Below are positions 30,822-40,407 of a stretch of DNA of 64,000 nt, in pieces (the first letter of the stretch is position 1; each line of letters starts with the position of its first letter). A model generated the notes under the pieces. The model saw only the letters and a program-made list of their open reading frames with translations, made no database searches and was not told the origin of the DNA. Source of the stretch: Arsenicibacter rosenii (GTDB lineage: Bacteria; Bacteroidota; Bacteroidia; Cytophagales; Spirosomataceae); the NCBI RefSeq assembly GCF_001870735.1, contig NZ_MORL01000004.1, positions 438,250-502,249 on the forward strand. Direction: 5' to 3'. The position numbers were made by a program, and so were the translations under genes.

Positions 30822-32261
30822 TTATGGCACCACATCCACAAGCACCCGTTTGTAGCGGGTCAGAGCCGGTTTGCCCTTGTCAGTCACTTTCACGATAAAA
30901 TGCAGGGTCTGCGGACTGGTAACGACGGGGGCTTTAACCTCCGGAATTTCATACAGGTTAGAAGCAAACGGCGCAAAGCTAACGTAGCCCGGATAAGAAC
31001 CGGCCTCCTGATAGTGCAACCAGCGATAGCTCATCGAATCGCCGTCGGGGTCGGCCGAACCGGCGGCGCTAAGCCGGAACGACCCGCCGGACGCGACGGT
31101 GAAACGATCCGGATGCCCAAGCCGCGGAACGGGCGGGTGATTGGCGTCCTGGTAAGGTTTGATACACCAATCCATGCGGGCCGCAAAATCGTTCTGAAAC
31201 TCGCTGCGCCACCGCCAGATCGTTGCCTGACTGCTTTTACGGGGTCTGATCTCATCGGCCGGCGGCGGTCCGAACGGTGGCCGTGGCGCAATTACCGAAT
31301 CCGCAGCGTTGGTCCAGATTGGTCGTGTTTCGGGCTCCTCCGAAGGTGCACCGGCCGGCCGGAACCGGCTGACAAGCACCTCTTTCGGTTGCTGCAACAC
31401 ATACCGGCCGCCCCAGCCGCCCCAATCAGGATGTTCGGGCGCATTCAGGCCGTTTGGAATCCAGCCCAAAAAGGTCGGTGTATCGCCTTCCATCCCGTAG
31501 GCGACATCCGGATATTCGGCCCCGAGCGGACCATGCCCCTGCTGAATATGTTCGGCCAGCCAGGCATTGCTGATGTATTCGGCATGCGTGCCCGGATCAG
31601 TGCCGTTAATGCCCCGCCATGTGGCATGTTCATAGCCATAGCCCGGACTAACGATAAAGAAAACGTCCGGGAAGTTTTTGCGTATCCACGGACCGCTGTC
31701 GTCCTGATCCGAAATGGTATAGACCCGCAGTTTGCGGTAGAGGCGGCTGGCCTGTTCGGGCGTACGGGTTTTGCGGATCGTCCAGAGTGCCTGTGCCAGC
31801 GTATTCGGTCCGCCCCAGACAGCCACCCACAGCGGACGGTCATCGTTTTTTTCGAGCTGCCGGATAATCCAGGCCGAACCTTCGGAATCGTTCCCTTCGC
31901 CCACACCTTCCATGCCGTAGACCGGCAACCCTTTCTTAATCAAAGACTTTAAGGCCGCCGCTGCCGGATAACCAGCTTCGTGCTTCGTCAGGTTGGGCTG
32001 CACTTTTCCATAAGCATCAACGATCCGGTGAATGGTCTCGGGGGCTACCCGCTTTTTCTGGTGAATAGACGTAGTAGCGACCAGTCCTTCAATGTCGAAC
32101 TGATTGGCATACAGCAGTAACCGTACCAGCGATTGAGCATCATCGGGGTCGGCTTCCATATCGGTCAGCACCAGCAGCCGGTTTTTCAGGGCAGGCGGCT
32201 GCGCCCGTAAACTGCCTGTCAGAACAAGCCAGATAGTGAGTAAGAAAATCGTTTGTTTCAT
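30822..32261 (-). CDS. DUF1593 nucleoside hydrolase-like secreted protein
   Basis: A 479-residue exported protein (signal MKQTIFLLTIWLVLTGSLRA). The N-terminal DUF1593 domain has a nucleoside-hydrolase-type metal motif TDMEADPDDAQS near residue 34, and VWGGPNTLAQAL and DQDDSGPWIRKNFPD further on. A second, Ig-like domain from about 390 carries AAGSADPDGDSMSYRWLHY. Members are annotated as cellulose-binding or sugar-binding proteins in Bacteroidota and Planctomycetes; by fold they may hydrolyse N-ribosides or glycosides. It is convergent with the CAP-domain gene and divergent from cydA. Confidence 0.85.
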   Translation of the reverse strand: MKQTIFLLTIWLVLTGSLRAQPPALKNRLLVLTDMEADPDDAQSLVRLLLYANQFDIEGLVATTSIHQKKRVAPETIHRIVDAYGKVQPNLTKHEAGYPAAAALKSLIKKGLPVYGMEGVGEGNDSEGSAWIIRQLEKNDDRPLWVAVWGGPNTLAQALWTIRKTRTPEQASRLYRKLRVYTISDQDDSGPWIRKNFPDVFFIVSPGYGYEHATWRGINGTDPGTHAEYISNAWLAEHIQQGHGPLGAEYPDVAYGMEGDTPTFLGWIPNGLNAPEHPDWGGWGGRYVLQQPKEVLVSRFRPAGAPSEEPETRPIWTNAADSVIAPRPPFGPPPADEIRPRKSSQATIWRWRSEFQNDFAARMDWCIKPYQDANHPPVPRLGHPDRFTVASGGSFRLSAAGSADPDGDSMSYRWLHYQEAGSYPGYVSFAPFASNLYEIPEVKAPVVTSPQTLHFIVKVTDKGKPALTRYKRVLVDVVP

Positions 32262-32460
32262 GATTATCCGGTCAAGGGAGCAATTGCGTTAAATAAGCGA
32301 AAAAAAGTAAAAACAATCGAAAGAAATCTGACAACTGTACCGATCAAACCGGTTCTGGTGTTAATCAAAGAATGTTAATGAATATTTAGTCACTGAAGAA
32401 TAACAAATAGTCTTCTGTTGTAACTTGCCCGCGATAGCCTCTCCACTATCTTAACCGGCT

Positions 32461-33834
32461 ATGGACAATGTTGAACTACTTTCGCGCATACAATTTGCCT
32501 TCACGGTAGCCTTCCATTACATCTACCCTCCGCTCAGTATCGGCCTCGGCGTCTGCCTTGTTTTCATGGAGGGTTTATACCTCAAAACAGGTCAGAAAGT
32601 CTATGAAGAACTTACCCGTTTCTGGGTCAATGTCTTTGCCTTGATTTTTGGTATCGGCGTGGCCACCGGCATCGTCATGGAGTTTGAATTCGGCACTAAC
32701 TGGGCCGTTTACTCCCGCTATGTCGGCGATATTTTTGGCAGTGCACTGGCCGCAGAAGGCATCTTCGCTTTTGCGCTGGAGTCTGGTTTTTTAGGCATTC
32801 TGCTCTTCGGCTGGAACCGTGTCAGCCCCCGTGTACACTTTCTGTCGACGGTACTGGTTGCGCTGGGCTCCATGTTTTCGGCGCTCTGGATTGTGGTTGC
32901 CAACTCGTGGCAGCAGACACCGGCGGGCTACCGGATCGAAGGCGAAGGCATGCACGCCCGCGCGGTCATCACCGATTTTTGGGCCATGGTGTTTAACCCG
33001 TCATCGGTCGACCGGTACCTGCACGTACTGATCGGCGCGTTTCTGTCGGGTGCCTTTCTGGTTATCAGCGTCAGCGCCTGGCACCTGCTGAAAGGTAGGT
33101 TTACTGACCATGCCCGCAAAGGCATGCGCATCGGCCTCTGGGTGGCGGGTATTGCCTCCCTGCTCCAACTGTTTACCGGCCATCGCTCCGCCGACGTAGT
33201 GACCCACCATCAACCGGCCAAACTGGCCACGATGGAAGGGCATTTCGATAAACTGGCACCGGCCGACATGTATCTGCTGGGCTGGGTGGATGCCAAAACA
33301 CAACAAACGACCGGGCTGAAAATTCCCGGCGGGCTGTCGTTTCTGGTACACGGCGATTTTACAAAGCCGATCCCCGGCCTGAATGCGTTTAACCCGCAGG
33401 ACCGGCCAACAGCCATTAATTTTGTTTTTCAGACGTATCACCTCATGGTAGCCATTGGCATGACCCTTATCGCCCTGACCTGGTTCGGGTTGTTTATGCT
33501 CTACCGCAAAAAGTTGTTTGATACCCGTTGGCTGCTGATCCTGTTTACCGGCTCGGTGCTGTTGCCGCAGGTCGCCAATCAGGTAGGCTGGTATACGGCC
33601 GAGGTGGGCCGGCAACCGTGGGTAGTGTATGGCCTGCTGCGTACCTCTGATGCGCTTTCGCAGGCCGTAAAAGCAGAACACGTAATGGTGTCACTGATCT
33701 TGTTTACGGGTGTTTATGTCATGCTGTTCCTGCTGTTTCTGTACCTGCTCAACAAGAAGATTCAGCACGGTCCCTACGTCAAAGTCGAAGACCCCGAAAC
33801 CCCGCCGTCAAAATTCAACACAATCGCCCGGTAA
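32461..33834 (+). CDS. cydA: Cytochrome bd oxidase subunit I
   Basis: A 457-residue polytopic membrane protein, shorter than E. coli CydA because it has the short Q-loop. Conserved features: N-terminal [20 protein letters not shown] with the haem-ligand His, [20 protein letters not shown] and [16 protein letters not shown] with the proton-channel/haem-region Glu residues, and [13 protein letters not shown] with the quinol-binding GRQPW motif. It oxidises quinol and reduces oxygen with high affinity at the inner membrane. cydB begins 2 bases after its stop, so the pair is an operon. No small CydX-like gene is evident. Confidence 0.97.
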   Translation: MDNVELLSRIQFAFTVAFHYIYPPLSIGLGVCLVFMEGLYLKTGQKVYEELTRFWVNVFALIFGIGVATGIVMEFEFGTNWAVYSRYVGDIFGSALAAEGIFAFALESGFLGILLFGWNRVSPRVHFLSTVLVALGSMFSALWIVVANSWQQTPAGYRIEGEGMHARAVITDFWAMVFNPSSVDRYLHVLIGAFLSGAFLVISVSAWHLLKGRFTDHARKGMRIGLWVAGIASLLQLFTGHRSADVVTHHQPAKLATMEGHFDKLAPADMYLLGWVDAKTQQTTGLKIPGGLSFLVHGDFTKPIPGLNAFNPQDRPTAINFVFQTYHLMVAIGMTLIALTWFGLFMLYRKKLFDTRWLLILFTGSVLLPQVANQVGWYTAEVGRQPWVVYGLLRTSDALSQAVKAEHVMVSLILFTGVYVMLFLLFLYLLNKKIQHGPYVKVEDPETPPSKFNTIAR

Positions 33835-33836
33835 TT

Positions 33837-34871
33837 ATGGACTCATTTCTTGGCATAGACCTGCCTACGTGGTGGTTTTTATTAATCGGTGCCCTGGTCA
33901 GCGGATACGGCATTCTGGATGGTTTTGACCTGGGTGCCGGGGCGTTGCACTTATTTTTCCGGAAAGAGCAAAGCCGCCGGATTGCCCTCAACGCCATCGG
34001 CCCCGTCTGGGACGGTAACGAAGTGTGGCTGGTTATCGGTGGCGGTGCGCTGTTTGCCGCCTTTCCGCTGGTCTACGGCATCATTCTGTCCGTGCTGTAC
34101 CTGCCGTTTATCCTGTTGCTGGTCGCCATTATTTTCCGGGCCATTTCGATTGAATTCCGGAGTAAAGAACCGATGAAATGGTGGCGACAGTTCTGGGATA
34201 TCAGCTACTGTCTGTCGAGCACCTCGATTGCCTTATTGCTGGGGCTGGTGCTGGGTAACCTGATTCAGGGCATGCCGCTCAATGCCAATCACGAATTCAC
34301 CGGCCGTCTCCTCGACTTCATTAACCCCTATGCCGTGCTGATTGCCGTGACGGTTTTATCGCTCTTTATGCTCCACGGAGCCATGTATCTGGCCATGAAA
34401 ACCGAAGACCGGCTCTATGCCCGCATGACTATTCTGATCAACAACACGAGTAAATTCTTTATTCTTTGTTTCATCACCGCCTCTATGGCCACGCTGATCT
34501 ATGTGCCCCACATGCAGGCTATTTTTCACAATCATCCGGTTTTGTTTGTGCTCCCGCTCACAGCCGTCCTGATTGTGCTGAATATCCGGCAAAGCATTGA
34601 AAAGCGCCGGTACCTGCGGGGGTTCATTTCTTCGTCGGTTACGATTGCGCTGATGCTCGTCTTGTTTGCCATGGGTTTATATCCGAACCTCGTCCTGTCG
34701 AATACCGATCCGGCGGGGCATATCAGCATTTACGAAGCAGCGTCGACCAATAAATCCCTCCGCATCATGCTGCTCTTTGCCGGCATCGGTATGCCACTCG
34801 TACTGACATACACCGTTTTCGTATTCTGGACCTTCAGAGGTAAAGTAAAGCCGGATGAAATCAGCTACTGA
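33837..34871 (+). CDS. cydB: Cytochrome bd oxidase subunit II
   Basis: A 344-residue membrane protein with about eight hydrophobic helices. The N-terminus WWFLLIGALVSGYGILDGFD and the following GPVWDGNEVWLVIGGGALFA are hallmark CydB motifs. It partners CydA in the bd-type quinol oxidase and holds no haem itself in most species. It directly follows cydA with a 2-base gap. Length is slightly below the E. coli protein. Confidence 0.96.
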   Translation: MDSFLGIDLPTWWFLLIGALVSGYGILDGFDLGAGALHLFFRKEQSRRIALNAIGPVWDGNEVWLVIGGGALFAAFPLVYGIILSVLYLPFILLLVAIIFRAISIEFRSKEPMKWWRQFWDISYCLSSTSIALLLGLVLGNLIQGMPLNANHEFTGRLLDFINPYAVLIAVTVLSLFMLHGAMYLAMKTEDRLYARMTILINNTSKFFILCFITASMATLIYVPHMQAIFHNHPVLFVLPLTAVLIVLNIRQSIEKRRYLRGFISSSVTIALMLVLFAMGLYPNLVLSNTDPAGHISIYEAASTNKSLRIMLLFAGIGMPLVLTYTVFVFWTFRGKVKPDEISY

Positions 34872-34967
34872 TACATGTTTTTATTAACATAAAATTAACG
34901 GACGGATACGAAAGGGCACCGACATCTTTTCCGACTTTTACGGAAGCTTGTACGACTTTGCCCATTC

Positions 34968-35687
34968 ATGCGACATTTACTTTACAGCCTGCTGCTGCTT
35001 TGCCTTATTTCCGGCAAAACGGCTTATTCCCAAACCAGAACAGCCGGGGACATTATCCGGCAGACCCTGACAACGTATCAGCACTGTAAAACCTACACGG
35101 ATCAGGGCGTTATTGTTATCCGGTATAAAACCAGCAAAGGCAGCAGCAGCCAGCGTATACACGTTAAGACCCAATTCCGGCGCAGCCCCGGGCAATTGAC
35201 GTATCAAAGCCAGTGGGTCAATACAGGCGGGGTCGCTGATTGCTTTGCTGTGGTCAGCGAAAATAATCTGATCCGGTCGTTTGCCCGGCTAACGGCAAAC
35301 CAGCAGATTTACCTGTCAAAACAGGATGCCATTACCCGCGCAAATGAGTTCTCCGGCGGTGCGGCCTTCAGCATTCTGTCGTTATTGTACAATCTGCCAA
35401 CAGACATCCACTGGAATATCGGCCGTGTTTCTGACTGGGTCGTTAAGGAACCCCTGCAGCTGAAAGGGCGTGATTTTTATCAGTTGAAAGGCAGTCTTCC
35501 CGATCTCAATATCAGCGGGATTACCGTACTGATTGATCCGCAGACCTTCCTGATCAAACGGCTGATGTACCTGCAGAAAAATACGGGCGATGTCCTCACT
35601 GTTATTGAGTTAGAGCCGGCAATGAACCAGGATAGCGCTGTCATTGTTCCGGTAACTGAAGACAATTACTGTCTGCCAAACCGTTAG
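34968..35687 (+). CDS. Secreted LolA-like (DUF2092-type) protein
   Basis: A 239-residue exported protein (signal peptide ends GKTAYSQ). The mature part alternates strands in the pattern of a LolA/LppX half-barrel: a helix with AGDIIRQTLTTYQHCKTYTD, a block of strands (GVIVIRY, GQLTYQSQWV), and ISGITVLIDPQTFLIKRLMY, typical of DUF2092-like periplasmic proteins that can hold hydrophobic ligands. I cannot identify a ligand. It follows cydB by 96 bases on the same strand but is probably a separate unit. Confidence 0.6.
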   Translation: MRHLLYSLLLLCLISGKTAYSQTRTAGDIIRQTLTTYQHCKTYTDQGVIVIRYKTSKGSSSQRIHVKTQFRRSPGQLTYQSQWVNTGGVADCFAVVSENNLIRSFARLTANQQIYLSKQDAITRANEFSGGAAFSILSLLYNLPTDIHWNIGRVSDWVVKEPLQLKGRDFYQLKGSLPDLNISGITVLIDPQTFLIKRLMYLQKNTGDVLTVIELEPAMNQDSAVIVPVTEDNYCLPNR

Positions 35688-35795
35688 GTCATTCTATAAA
35701 ATCTAAACCTTTTATTAGGCGTTTAGCGTTTAAGGTATTTGCTTTACAGCTGTAACCGAACCGGTTTACTAAAAACAGACTCAATTATTCTGGTT

Positions 35796-36266
35796 ATGCA
35801 AATTTCAAGACACAAGGTAGTCGGCATCCATTACACACTGCGCGACGATAACGGTAATGTACTGGACTCGAGCGAAGGCCGCGATCCTTTATATTATTTA
35901 CACGGTGAAGGCAACCTGATTCCGGGTATGGAAGAAGGACTGGAAGGCCAGTCGGCAGGTGCTAGCCTGAAGCTGGATGTTACACCTGAAAAAGGCTACG
36001 GTCAGCTTGATCCTGAGATGGTTCAGCAGGTGCCACGGAGCGCATTCGGCGGACAGGAAGTGAAGCCGGGCATGCAGTTCCACACCAATCAGGGGCAGGT
36101 GGTTACCGTTACAGACGTGACACCGGATGCCGTAACGGTAGATGCCAACCATCCGCTGGCGGGTCAGAACCTGCACTTCGACGTAGAGGTGGTTGAGGTT
36201 CGGGAGGCAACTACCGAAGAGATCGCCCACGGGCACGTGCACGGTCCTGGTGGCCATCAGCACTAA
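35796..36266 (+). CDS. SlyD-like FKBP-type peptidyl-prolyl isomerase
   Basis: A 156-residue protein from the ATG at 35796; a longer reading frame upstream lacks family similarity. The FKBP domain begins with HKVVGIHYTLRDDNGNVLD and has LIPGMEEGLEGQSAG; an inserted IF domain (EKGYGQLDPEMVQQVPRSAF, about 70-125) marks the SlyD type. It ends in a His-rich tail (AHGHVHGPGGHQH) like the nickel-binding tail of SlyD. It is a cytosolic prolyl isomerase and chaperone that may bind Ni or other metals. An intrinsic terminator follows at once. Confidence 0.9.
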   Translation: MQISRHKVVGIHYTLRDDNGNVLDSSEGRDPLYYLHGEGNLIPGMEEGLEGQSAGASLKLDVTPEKGYGQLDPEMVQQVPRSAFGGQEVKPGMQFHTNQGQVVTVTDVTPDAVTVDANHPLAGQNLHFDVEVVEVREATTEEIAHGHVHGPGGHQH

Positions 36267-36273
36267 GACACCC

Positions 36274-36300
36274 GCCCCGCTCCAAAGCGGGGCTTTTTTA
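36274..36300 (+). terminator. Intrinsic terminator of the SlyD-like gene
   Basis: GCCCCGCT / AGCGGGGC perfect 8-bp stem, 4-base loop, six T residues. The stop codon of the convergent DUF421 gene lies in its T-tract. Confidence 0.9.
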
Positions 36301-37002
36301 TGTAACCCGTTTTGTGTTCAGGGCTTTTACCCAGGTGTCATGCCCGCACCGGCTACAAACCGGATGTAGCACCGGTTTAACAAATGCGTCAATATTACCG
36401 CAAAACGTACAGGCAAATTCGCCGTCCTGCTCTATCTTTTTGGTACGCTGCGCAAAAATTTCCGGCAAAACCGGTAAACCGGCTCTTACCCTGTCGTCTT
36501 CATAAAAATAGACACTGATGCTGCCGTTTGTCTCCAGATACGCTTTTCTGACCTGACCGAGGTGTTCGATACCGGCCGACCGAAGCTCCATAAAGAACTC
36601 ATCCTGTCCAAGATCTTCCTTGCCGAATTCCTTATAGGCAAATTTACCTTCGTCTATCAGACAAATGACTTTGCCTTCCAGCAAGGTTTCCATTTTCGGA
36701 GATTTGGCCGCTAACCGTGTTAAAGTCCGGTAGCTTATTATCACAACCAGAAAAACCAGCAGGGCCGGCAGCATACCGACATCATGGTAAAACATAGGGT
36801 CGCCGGCGGCTGAGCCCAGACCAATGATCAGCACCAGCTCCACGACCGACAGTTGCCTGACCGTACGCTTTCCGGTGGCCCGGAGGGCGACAAAAATGAC
36901 CACAAACATAAGTAATGTCCGCCCGAATACTTCCAGCAGAAAGCTACCCGGCACATCGCCGAACAGAATACGTTGCCAGTCGCCGAATTCATAATCGTTC
37001 AT
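36298..37002 (-). CDS. DUF421 (YetF-like) membrane protein with C-terminal zinc ribbon
   Basis: A 234-residue protein. Three membrane helices lie within about 18-95 (TLLMFVVIFVALRATGKRTV, ELVLIIGLGSAAGDPMFY, LPALLVFLVVIISYRTL). A soluble DUF421 domain follows (KVICLIDEGKFAYKEFGKED, DEFFMELRSAGIEHLGQVRKAY in part). The last 40 residues carry CTFCGN and CSRCGH pairs, a four-cysteine zinc-ribbon-like tail. DUF421 proteins such as YetF/YcaP are of uncertain role, with homologues linked to spore or envelope processes. Single gene, convergent with the FKBP gene. Confidence 0.85.
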   Translation of the reverse strand: MNDYEFGDWQRILFGDVPGSFLLEVFGRTLLMFVVIFVALRATGKRTVRQLSVVELVLIIGLGSAAGDPMFYHDVGMLPALLVFLVVIISYRTLTRLAAKSPKMETLLEGKVICLIDEGKFAYKEFGKEDLGQDEFFMELRSAGIEHLGQVRKAYLETNGSISVYFYEDDRVRAGLPVLPEIFAQRTKKIEQDGEFACTFCGNIDAFVKPVLHPVCSRCGHDTWVKALNTKRVT

Positions 37003-37173
37003 GGTTGTTAGCAGAAGGGTGAAGGTTTCGCAGCTATCGACAAACAGCGGCGTTTACATACATGGTCGTAACCATTCTGCCCGCTATTCAGTTAAAAAAA
37101 ACGATTGAATCAACCCGGTTACCGGAAATTACCGGAACTTTGCAGCATTAATTGACTAAACTAATTCCAGTAC

Positions 37174-38031
37174 ATGCTTAAAATTGGACGCATGAACACC
37201 CTGACCGCCCTGCGCCGCACGAGCGTAGGCATGTTCCTGGGTGACCCAACGAGCGATCCCGAAGACGCCACCGACATCCTGCTACCCAATAAATACGTGC
37301 CGGAAAGCCTGCGTACGGAGGACGAAATCGAGGTTTTTGTGTACCGCGACTCCGAAGACCGGCTGATTGCCACCACCTTAGTCCCGCATATCCAGCGCGG
37401 TGAGTTTGCGGCCCTGCAGGCGGTTTCGGTCATGAATTTCGGTGCCTTTATGGATTGGGGGCTGGAGAAAGACCTGCTGGTACCCCACAAGGAACAAAGC
37501 CGCCCGATGCGTGTTGGCCGCTGGTATGTGGTCTACCTCTACCTTGATGAACAGACTGACCGCCTCGTGGCATCGAGCAAAATCAATAAGTTTATCAATG
37601 ACCGCGCGTTTGACCTTGAGGTCGGGCAGGAGGTTGACTTACTGGTATATGAACCCACAGATCTGGGGTTTAATGCCATCATCGATAATCGCTACCGGGG
37701 CTTACTTTACGCCAATGAACTCTTCCAGAAGGTTTTTCCGGGCGACAGGCTCGTAGGATACGTCAAAACCATCCGGGAAGATAATCGCATTGACGTAACG
37801 TTGCAGAAACCTGGCTATCAGAACGTAGAACCAAACGCAGAGCGGATTTTACAGGTCCTGAACGAGTCAGGCGGCTTCCTGCCGCTTACAGACAACACCG
37901 ATCCGAAACTGATTTATGATCAGCTGGAGATGAGTAAAAAAACGTTTAAGAAAGCGGTCGGGGCCCTGTATCGTGACCGGAAAATCGAATTAAAGCCGGA
38001 CGGCATTTATCTGACCGGAAACACAAGATAA
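37174..38031 (+). CDS. CvfB/YitL-like S1-domain RNA-binding protein
   Basis: A 285-residue protein with the CvfB arrangement: three S1-like OB folds (about 5-65, 70-140 and 150-215) and a C-terminal winged helix (about 225-282). Visible markers include VSVMNFGAFMDWGLEKDLLV for the second S1 domain, IDNRYRGLLYANELFQKV for the third, and KTFKKAVGALYRDRKIEL in the winged helix. CvfB proteins bind RNA and influence gene expression or virulence in Gram-positives; the bacteroidetal role is unknown. Monocistronic; GAACTTTG just upstream is an imperfect promoter-like match. Confidence 0.88.
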   Translation: MLKIGRMNTLTALRRTSVGMFLGDPTSDPEDATDILLPNKYVPESLRTEDEIEVFVYRDSEDRLIATTLVPHIQRGEFAALQAVSVMNFGAFMDWGLEKDLLVPHKEQSRPMRVGRWYVVYLYLDEQTDRLVASSKINKFINDRAFDLEVGQEVDLLVYEPTDLGFNAIIDNRYRGLLYANELFQKVFPGDRLVGYVKTIREDNRIDVTLQKPGYQNVEPNAERILQVLNESGGFLPLTDNTDPKLIYDQLEMSKKTFKKAVGALYRDRKIELKPDGIYLTGNTR

Positions 38032-38138
38032 TTCCTGTTATCTGATAAACGGGAAATTACAAACAAATTATACCTTTAACTCAGAATTATCACTTCCCTT
38101 CCAACAGTAACCATTTACGGGCGTAACACTATTTTTTT

Positions 38139-39683
38139 ATGACACCAAATGCAACAGCAGGCAACGATGCCTCGCAGCTTACTGAATTGTTGTATGGCAT
38201 CATGAATACCTCGTCACGCCTCATTACCTACTGTGAAATGGTTATCGGACCGGACACCGCGCAGCCGGTTGATCTGCGGTACCGGCTGGCTAATCAGGCT
38301 CTTTTTGACCTGTTTGGCTTGCCACAGGAAGCGGTGATTGGTAAAACCATTACTGAGGTTAACAGCCCGTTTCAGCAAACCGGCATTTTCACCAGACTCC
38401 TTGAGGCGGCCGGTAAGCGACAGGCTGCCTCGTTTGAGATTTTCACAACAAAGCGCTGGTTTCTGACCAACGTTACGCCCGTCCTGCAGGGGGTGATCAT
38501 TTCATTCAGCGATATTACGCACCATAAGTATACCGAACAGCAAAATGAACAGGCACTCCAGTTACTGCAACGGGTACTGGATGCTTCGCCCTATTCGATT
38601 GTTTATTGCTCATCCGAAAAAGATACCGACGGCCAGATCATTGATTTTGAGTATCAGATGGCCAACAAACGGGTTGAAGATGTTATCGGCATTCCGCCCG
38701 AAGACATTGTGGGAGTAAAGATGACCACCCTGTTTCCGGGTATCCGGGAGAACCCGCTTTTCAGCCTTTACGTCGCCGTCGTCGAAACTCAGCAACCACA
38801 ATCACTGGAGTGGCTGCTGCAACTTGGCTCCTTTAACAACTGGTACCTGATCACGGCAGTCCCGTTCGGCGATGGATTTGTGGCAACAATTGTTGACATT
38901 ACGCGGATGAAAAAACTGCAGATTCAGCTGGAGAATACAATCAAAGAGCTAAAAACCTCCAACGAGTACCTGCAACATTTCGCCTATATTGCTTCGCATG
39001 ACCTTCAGGAACCTCTCCGGAAAATACAGGCTTTCAGCGGCCTGATGCTTACCGAATACAGTCATCTGGTTGGCGACGATGGGGCCGACATTCTGTACCG
39101 GATGAAAGGCGCCGCCCAGCGCATGCAAAACCTGATCAGGGATTTACTGGTATATTCCCGAATCAGTACCCAGCCGCAATCCTTCGAAAGGGTTCCGCTC
39201 CATAACGTAATCGATACGGTACTGGATGACCTGGAAATTAAGATTCAGGAGCAGGATGCCTCGGTTGTTGTTGAGGCCCTGCCGGTTATTGAGGGCGATC
39301 CGGTACAGTTGCAACAGCTTTTTTTAAATCTGGTCTCCAATGCGCTGAAATTTGTACGCCCTGATCAGAAACCGGAAATTGTCATTAGCTGCCACCAGAT
39401 TGCCGCTGACGATCTTCCGCTACTGCTTCAATCCAGTCAGCAGGCTTATTATGTCATTTCGGTACAGGATAATGGTATCGGGTTTAATCAGGACTATCAG
39501 GAACGGATTTTCCAGCTGTTTCACCGGCTTCATAACCAGAATACCTACCCCGGCACCGGTATTGGCCTCGCTATCTGCAAAAAAGCCGCCGAAAACCATG
39601 GCGGAACCATAACCGCCCGCAGTGCACCCGGCAAAGGCGCCACTTTCTCGGTTTTTTTGCCCAAAAACATAGCGAACGACTGA
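38139..39683 (+). CDS. PAS-domain histidine kinase
   Basis: A 514-residue soluble sensor kinase with two PAS domains (about 10-125 and 140-265), then HisKA with HDLQEPLRKIQAF (about residue 290) and HATPase_c (VSNALKF, VQDNGIGFNQ, FQLFHRLH, GTGIGLAICKK). The H-box HDLQEPLRKI is typical of phytochrome-like and PAS kinases. There are no membrane helices and no response regulator beside it, so it is an orphan kinase. The PAS ligand is not readable. It may pair functionally with the Spy-like protein downstream, but they are about 220 bases apart. Confidence 0.92.
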   Translation: MTPNATAGNDASQLTELLYGIMNTSSRLITYCEMVIGPDTAQPVDLRYRLANQALFDLFGLPQEAVIGKTITEVNSPFQQTGIFTRLLEAAGKRQAASFEIFTTKRWFLTNVTPVLQGVIISFSDITHHKYTEQQNEQALQLLQRVLDASPYSIVYCSSEKDTDGQIIDFEYQMANKRVEDVIGIPPEDIVGVKMTTLFPGIRENPLFSLYVAVVETQQPQSLEWLLQLGSFNNWYLITAVPFGDGFVATIVDITRMKKLQIQLENTIKELKTSNEYLQHFAYIASHDLQEPLRKIQAFSGLMLTEYSHLVGDDGADILYRMKGAAQRMQNLIRDLLVYSRISTQPQSFERVPLHNVIDTVLDDLEIKIQEQDASVVVEALPVIEGDPVQLQQLFLNLVSNALKFVRPDQKPEIVISCHQIAADDLPLLLQSSQQAYYVISVQDNGIGFNQDYQERIFQLFHRLHNQNTYPGTGIGLAICKKAAENHGGTITARSAPGKGATFSVFLPKNIAND

Positions 39684-39903
39684 TATTCAGACGCTTCCCG
39701 CCTTTCGTACCTGATCAAATAAGGATACAACCAGAGAAAGCTTGTTGGCTACGGGGGCTACGGGTTAATCCTGAATTGATCGGTATAAACAGACCATTCA
39801 TCGACAAAAGTCCCTTTCCGGTCGAATGGGCAAGGATACCCGTTAAACGCTGACCAACCGATTGTCTCTAAGAATCAGAAACAACAAAAAACTGATATTC
39901 ATC

Positions 39904-40287
39904 ATGAAAAAGACAATCATCACCGCCCTGACCTTAGCCCTGTTTACAACCGGCATTTCATTCGCACAACGTGGTTACAACCCGGGCCCGGGCCGTTATC
40001 CGGCACCTCCGCAAAGCCGCGCCGACGATTTTCAGGAAGACCTGCGTATCGACCGGATTGATAACATCGTGGGCTTGACAAGACGCCAGGAGCGCGACAT
40101 CAAACGCATCGAAAACCGGTATGATTATCTGGAACGTGCCCGACTGACGCCTCAGGAATACCGGCGTGTTATTTCGGAGAAAAACAGGGCAATTCTGTCG
40201 GTGCTAACCCCGGCACAACGTGACCGCCTATATGCCTCTCAGTACCGCAGCCGCCCCGGTGGCTATGGATATGGCCGCCGTGGATAA
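39904..40287 (+). CDS. Small secreted Spy/CpxP-like protein
   Basis: A 127-residue exported protein from the ATG at 39904 (signal peptide ends TGISFAQ). The mature part has a Pro/Gly/Arg-rich start, then a helical stretch with LTPQEYRRVISEKNRAILS and VLTPAQRDRLYA. The repeated LTPxQ-type motif recalls the LTxxQ signature of Spy/CpxP periplasmic chaperones, though it is short. The Gly/Arg/Tyr-rich tail ends YGYGRRG. The stop codon lies in a 16-bp tandem duplication. Function inferred only by motif. Confidence 0.6.
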   Translation: MKKTIITALTLALFTTGISFAQRGYNPGPGRYPAPPQSRADDFQEDLRIDRIDNIVGLTRRQERDIKRIENRYDYLERARLTPQEYRRVISEKNRAILSVLTPAQRDRLYASQYRSRPGGYGYGRRG

Positions 40288-40303
40288 CGGCCGCCGTGGA
40301 TAA
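40272..40303 (+). repeat. 16-bp tandem duplication spanning a stop codon
   Basis: GGCCGCCGTGGATAA occurs at 40273-40287 and again at 40289-40303, a two-copy 16-base period. The first copy carries the TAA stop of the Spy-like gene; the second is untranslated. Confidence 0.9.
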
Positions 40304-40335
40304 ACGATCCGCTATTACAACCTGAATAAAATGCG

Positions 40336-40371
40336 AAGCCCGCAGCGAATTCTGTTCGTCTGCGGGCTTTT
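40336..40371. terminator. Terminator hairpin between convergent genes
   Basis: AAGCCCGCAG / CTGCGGGCTT perfect 10-bp stem with inner GAA/TTC pairing, then TTTTG. It lies between the Spy-like gene and the convergent transporter gene. Confidence 0.75.
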
Positions 40372-40407
40372 GTCTGCCGGTTTTCGAAACCATTTTGCAC
40401 GTACGGA

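Noticed and set aside
30786-31952. Plus-strand reading frame of 388 codons opposite the DUF1593 gene
   Set aside because: The minus strand has a signal peptide and family motifs; the plus frame is low-complexity Arg/Pro-rich shadow.
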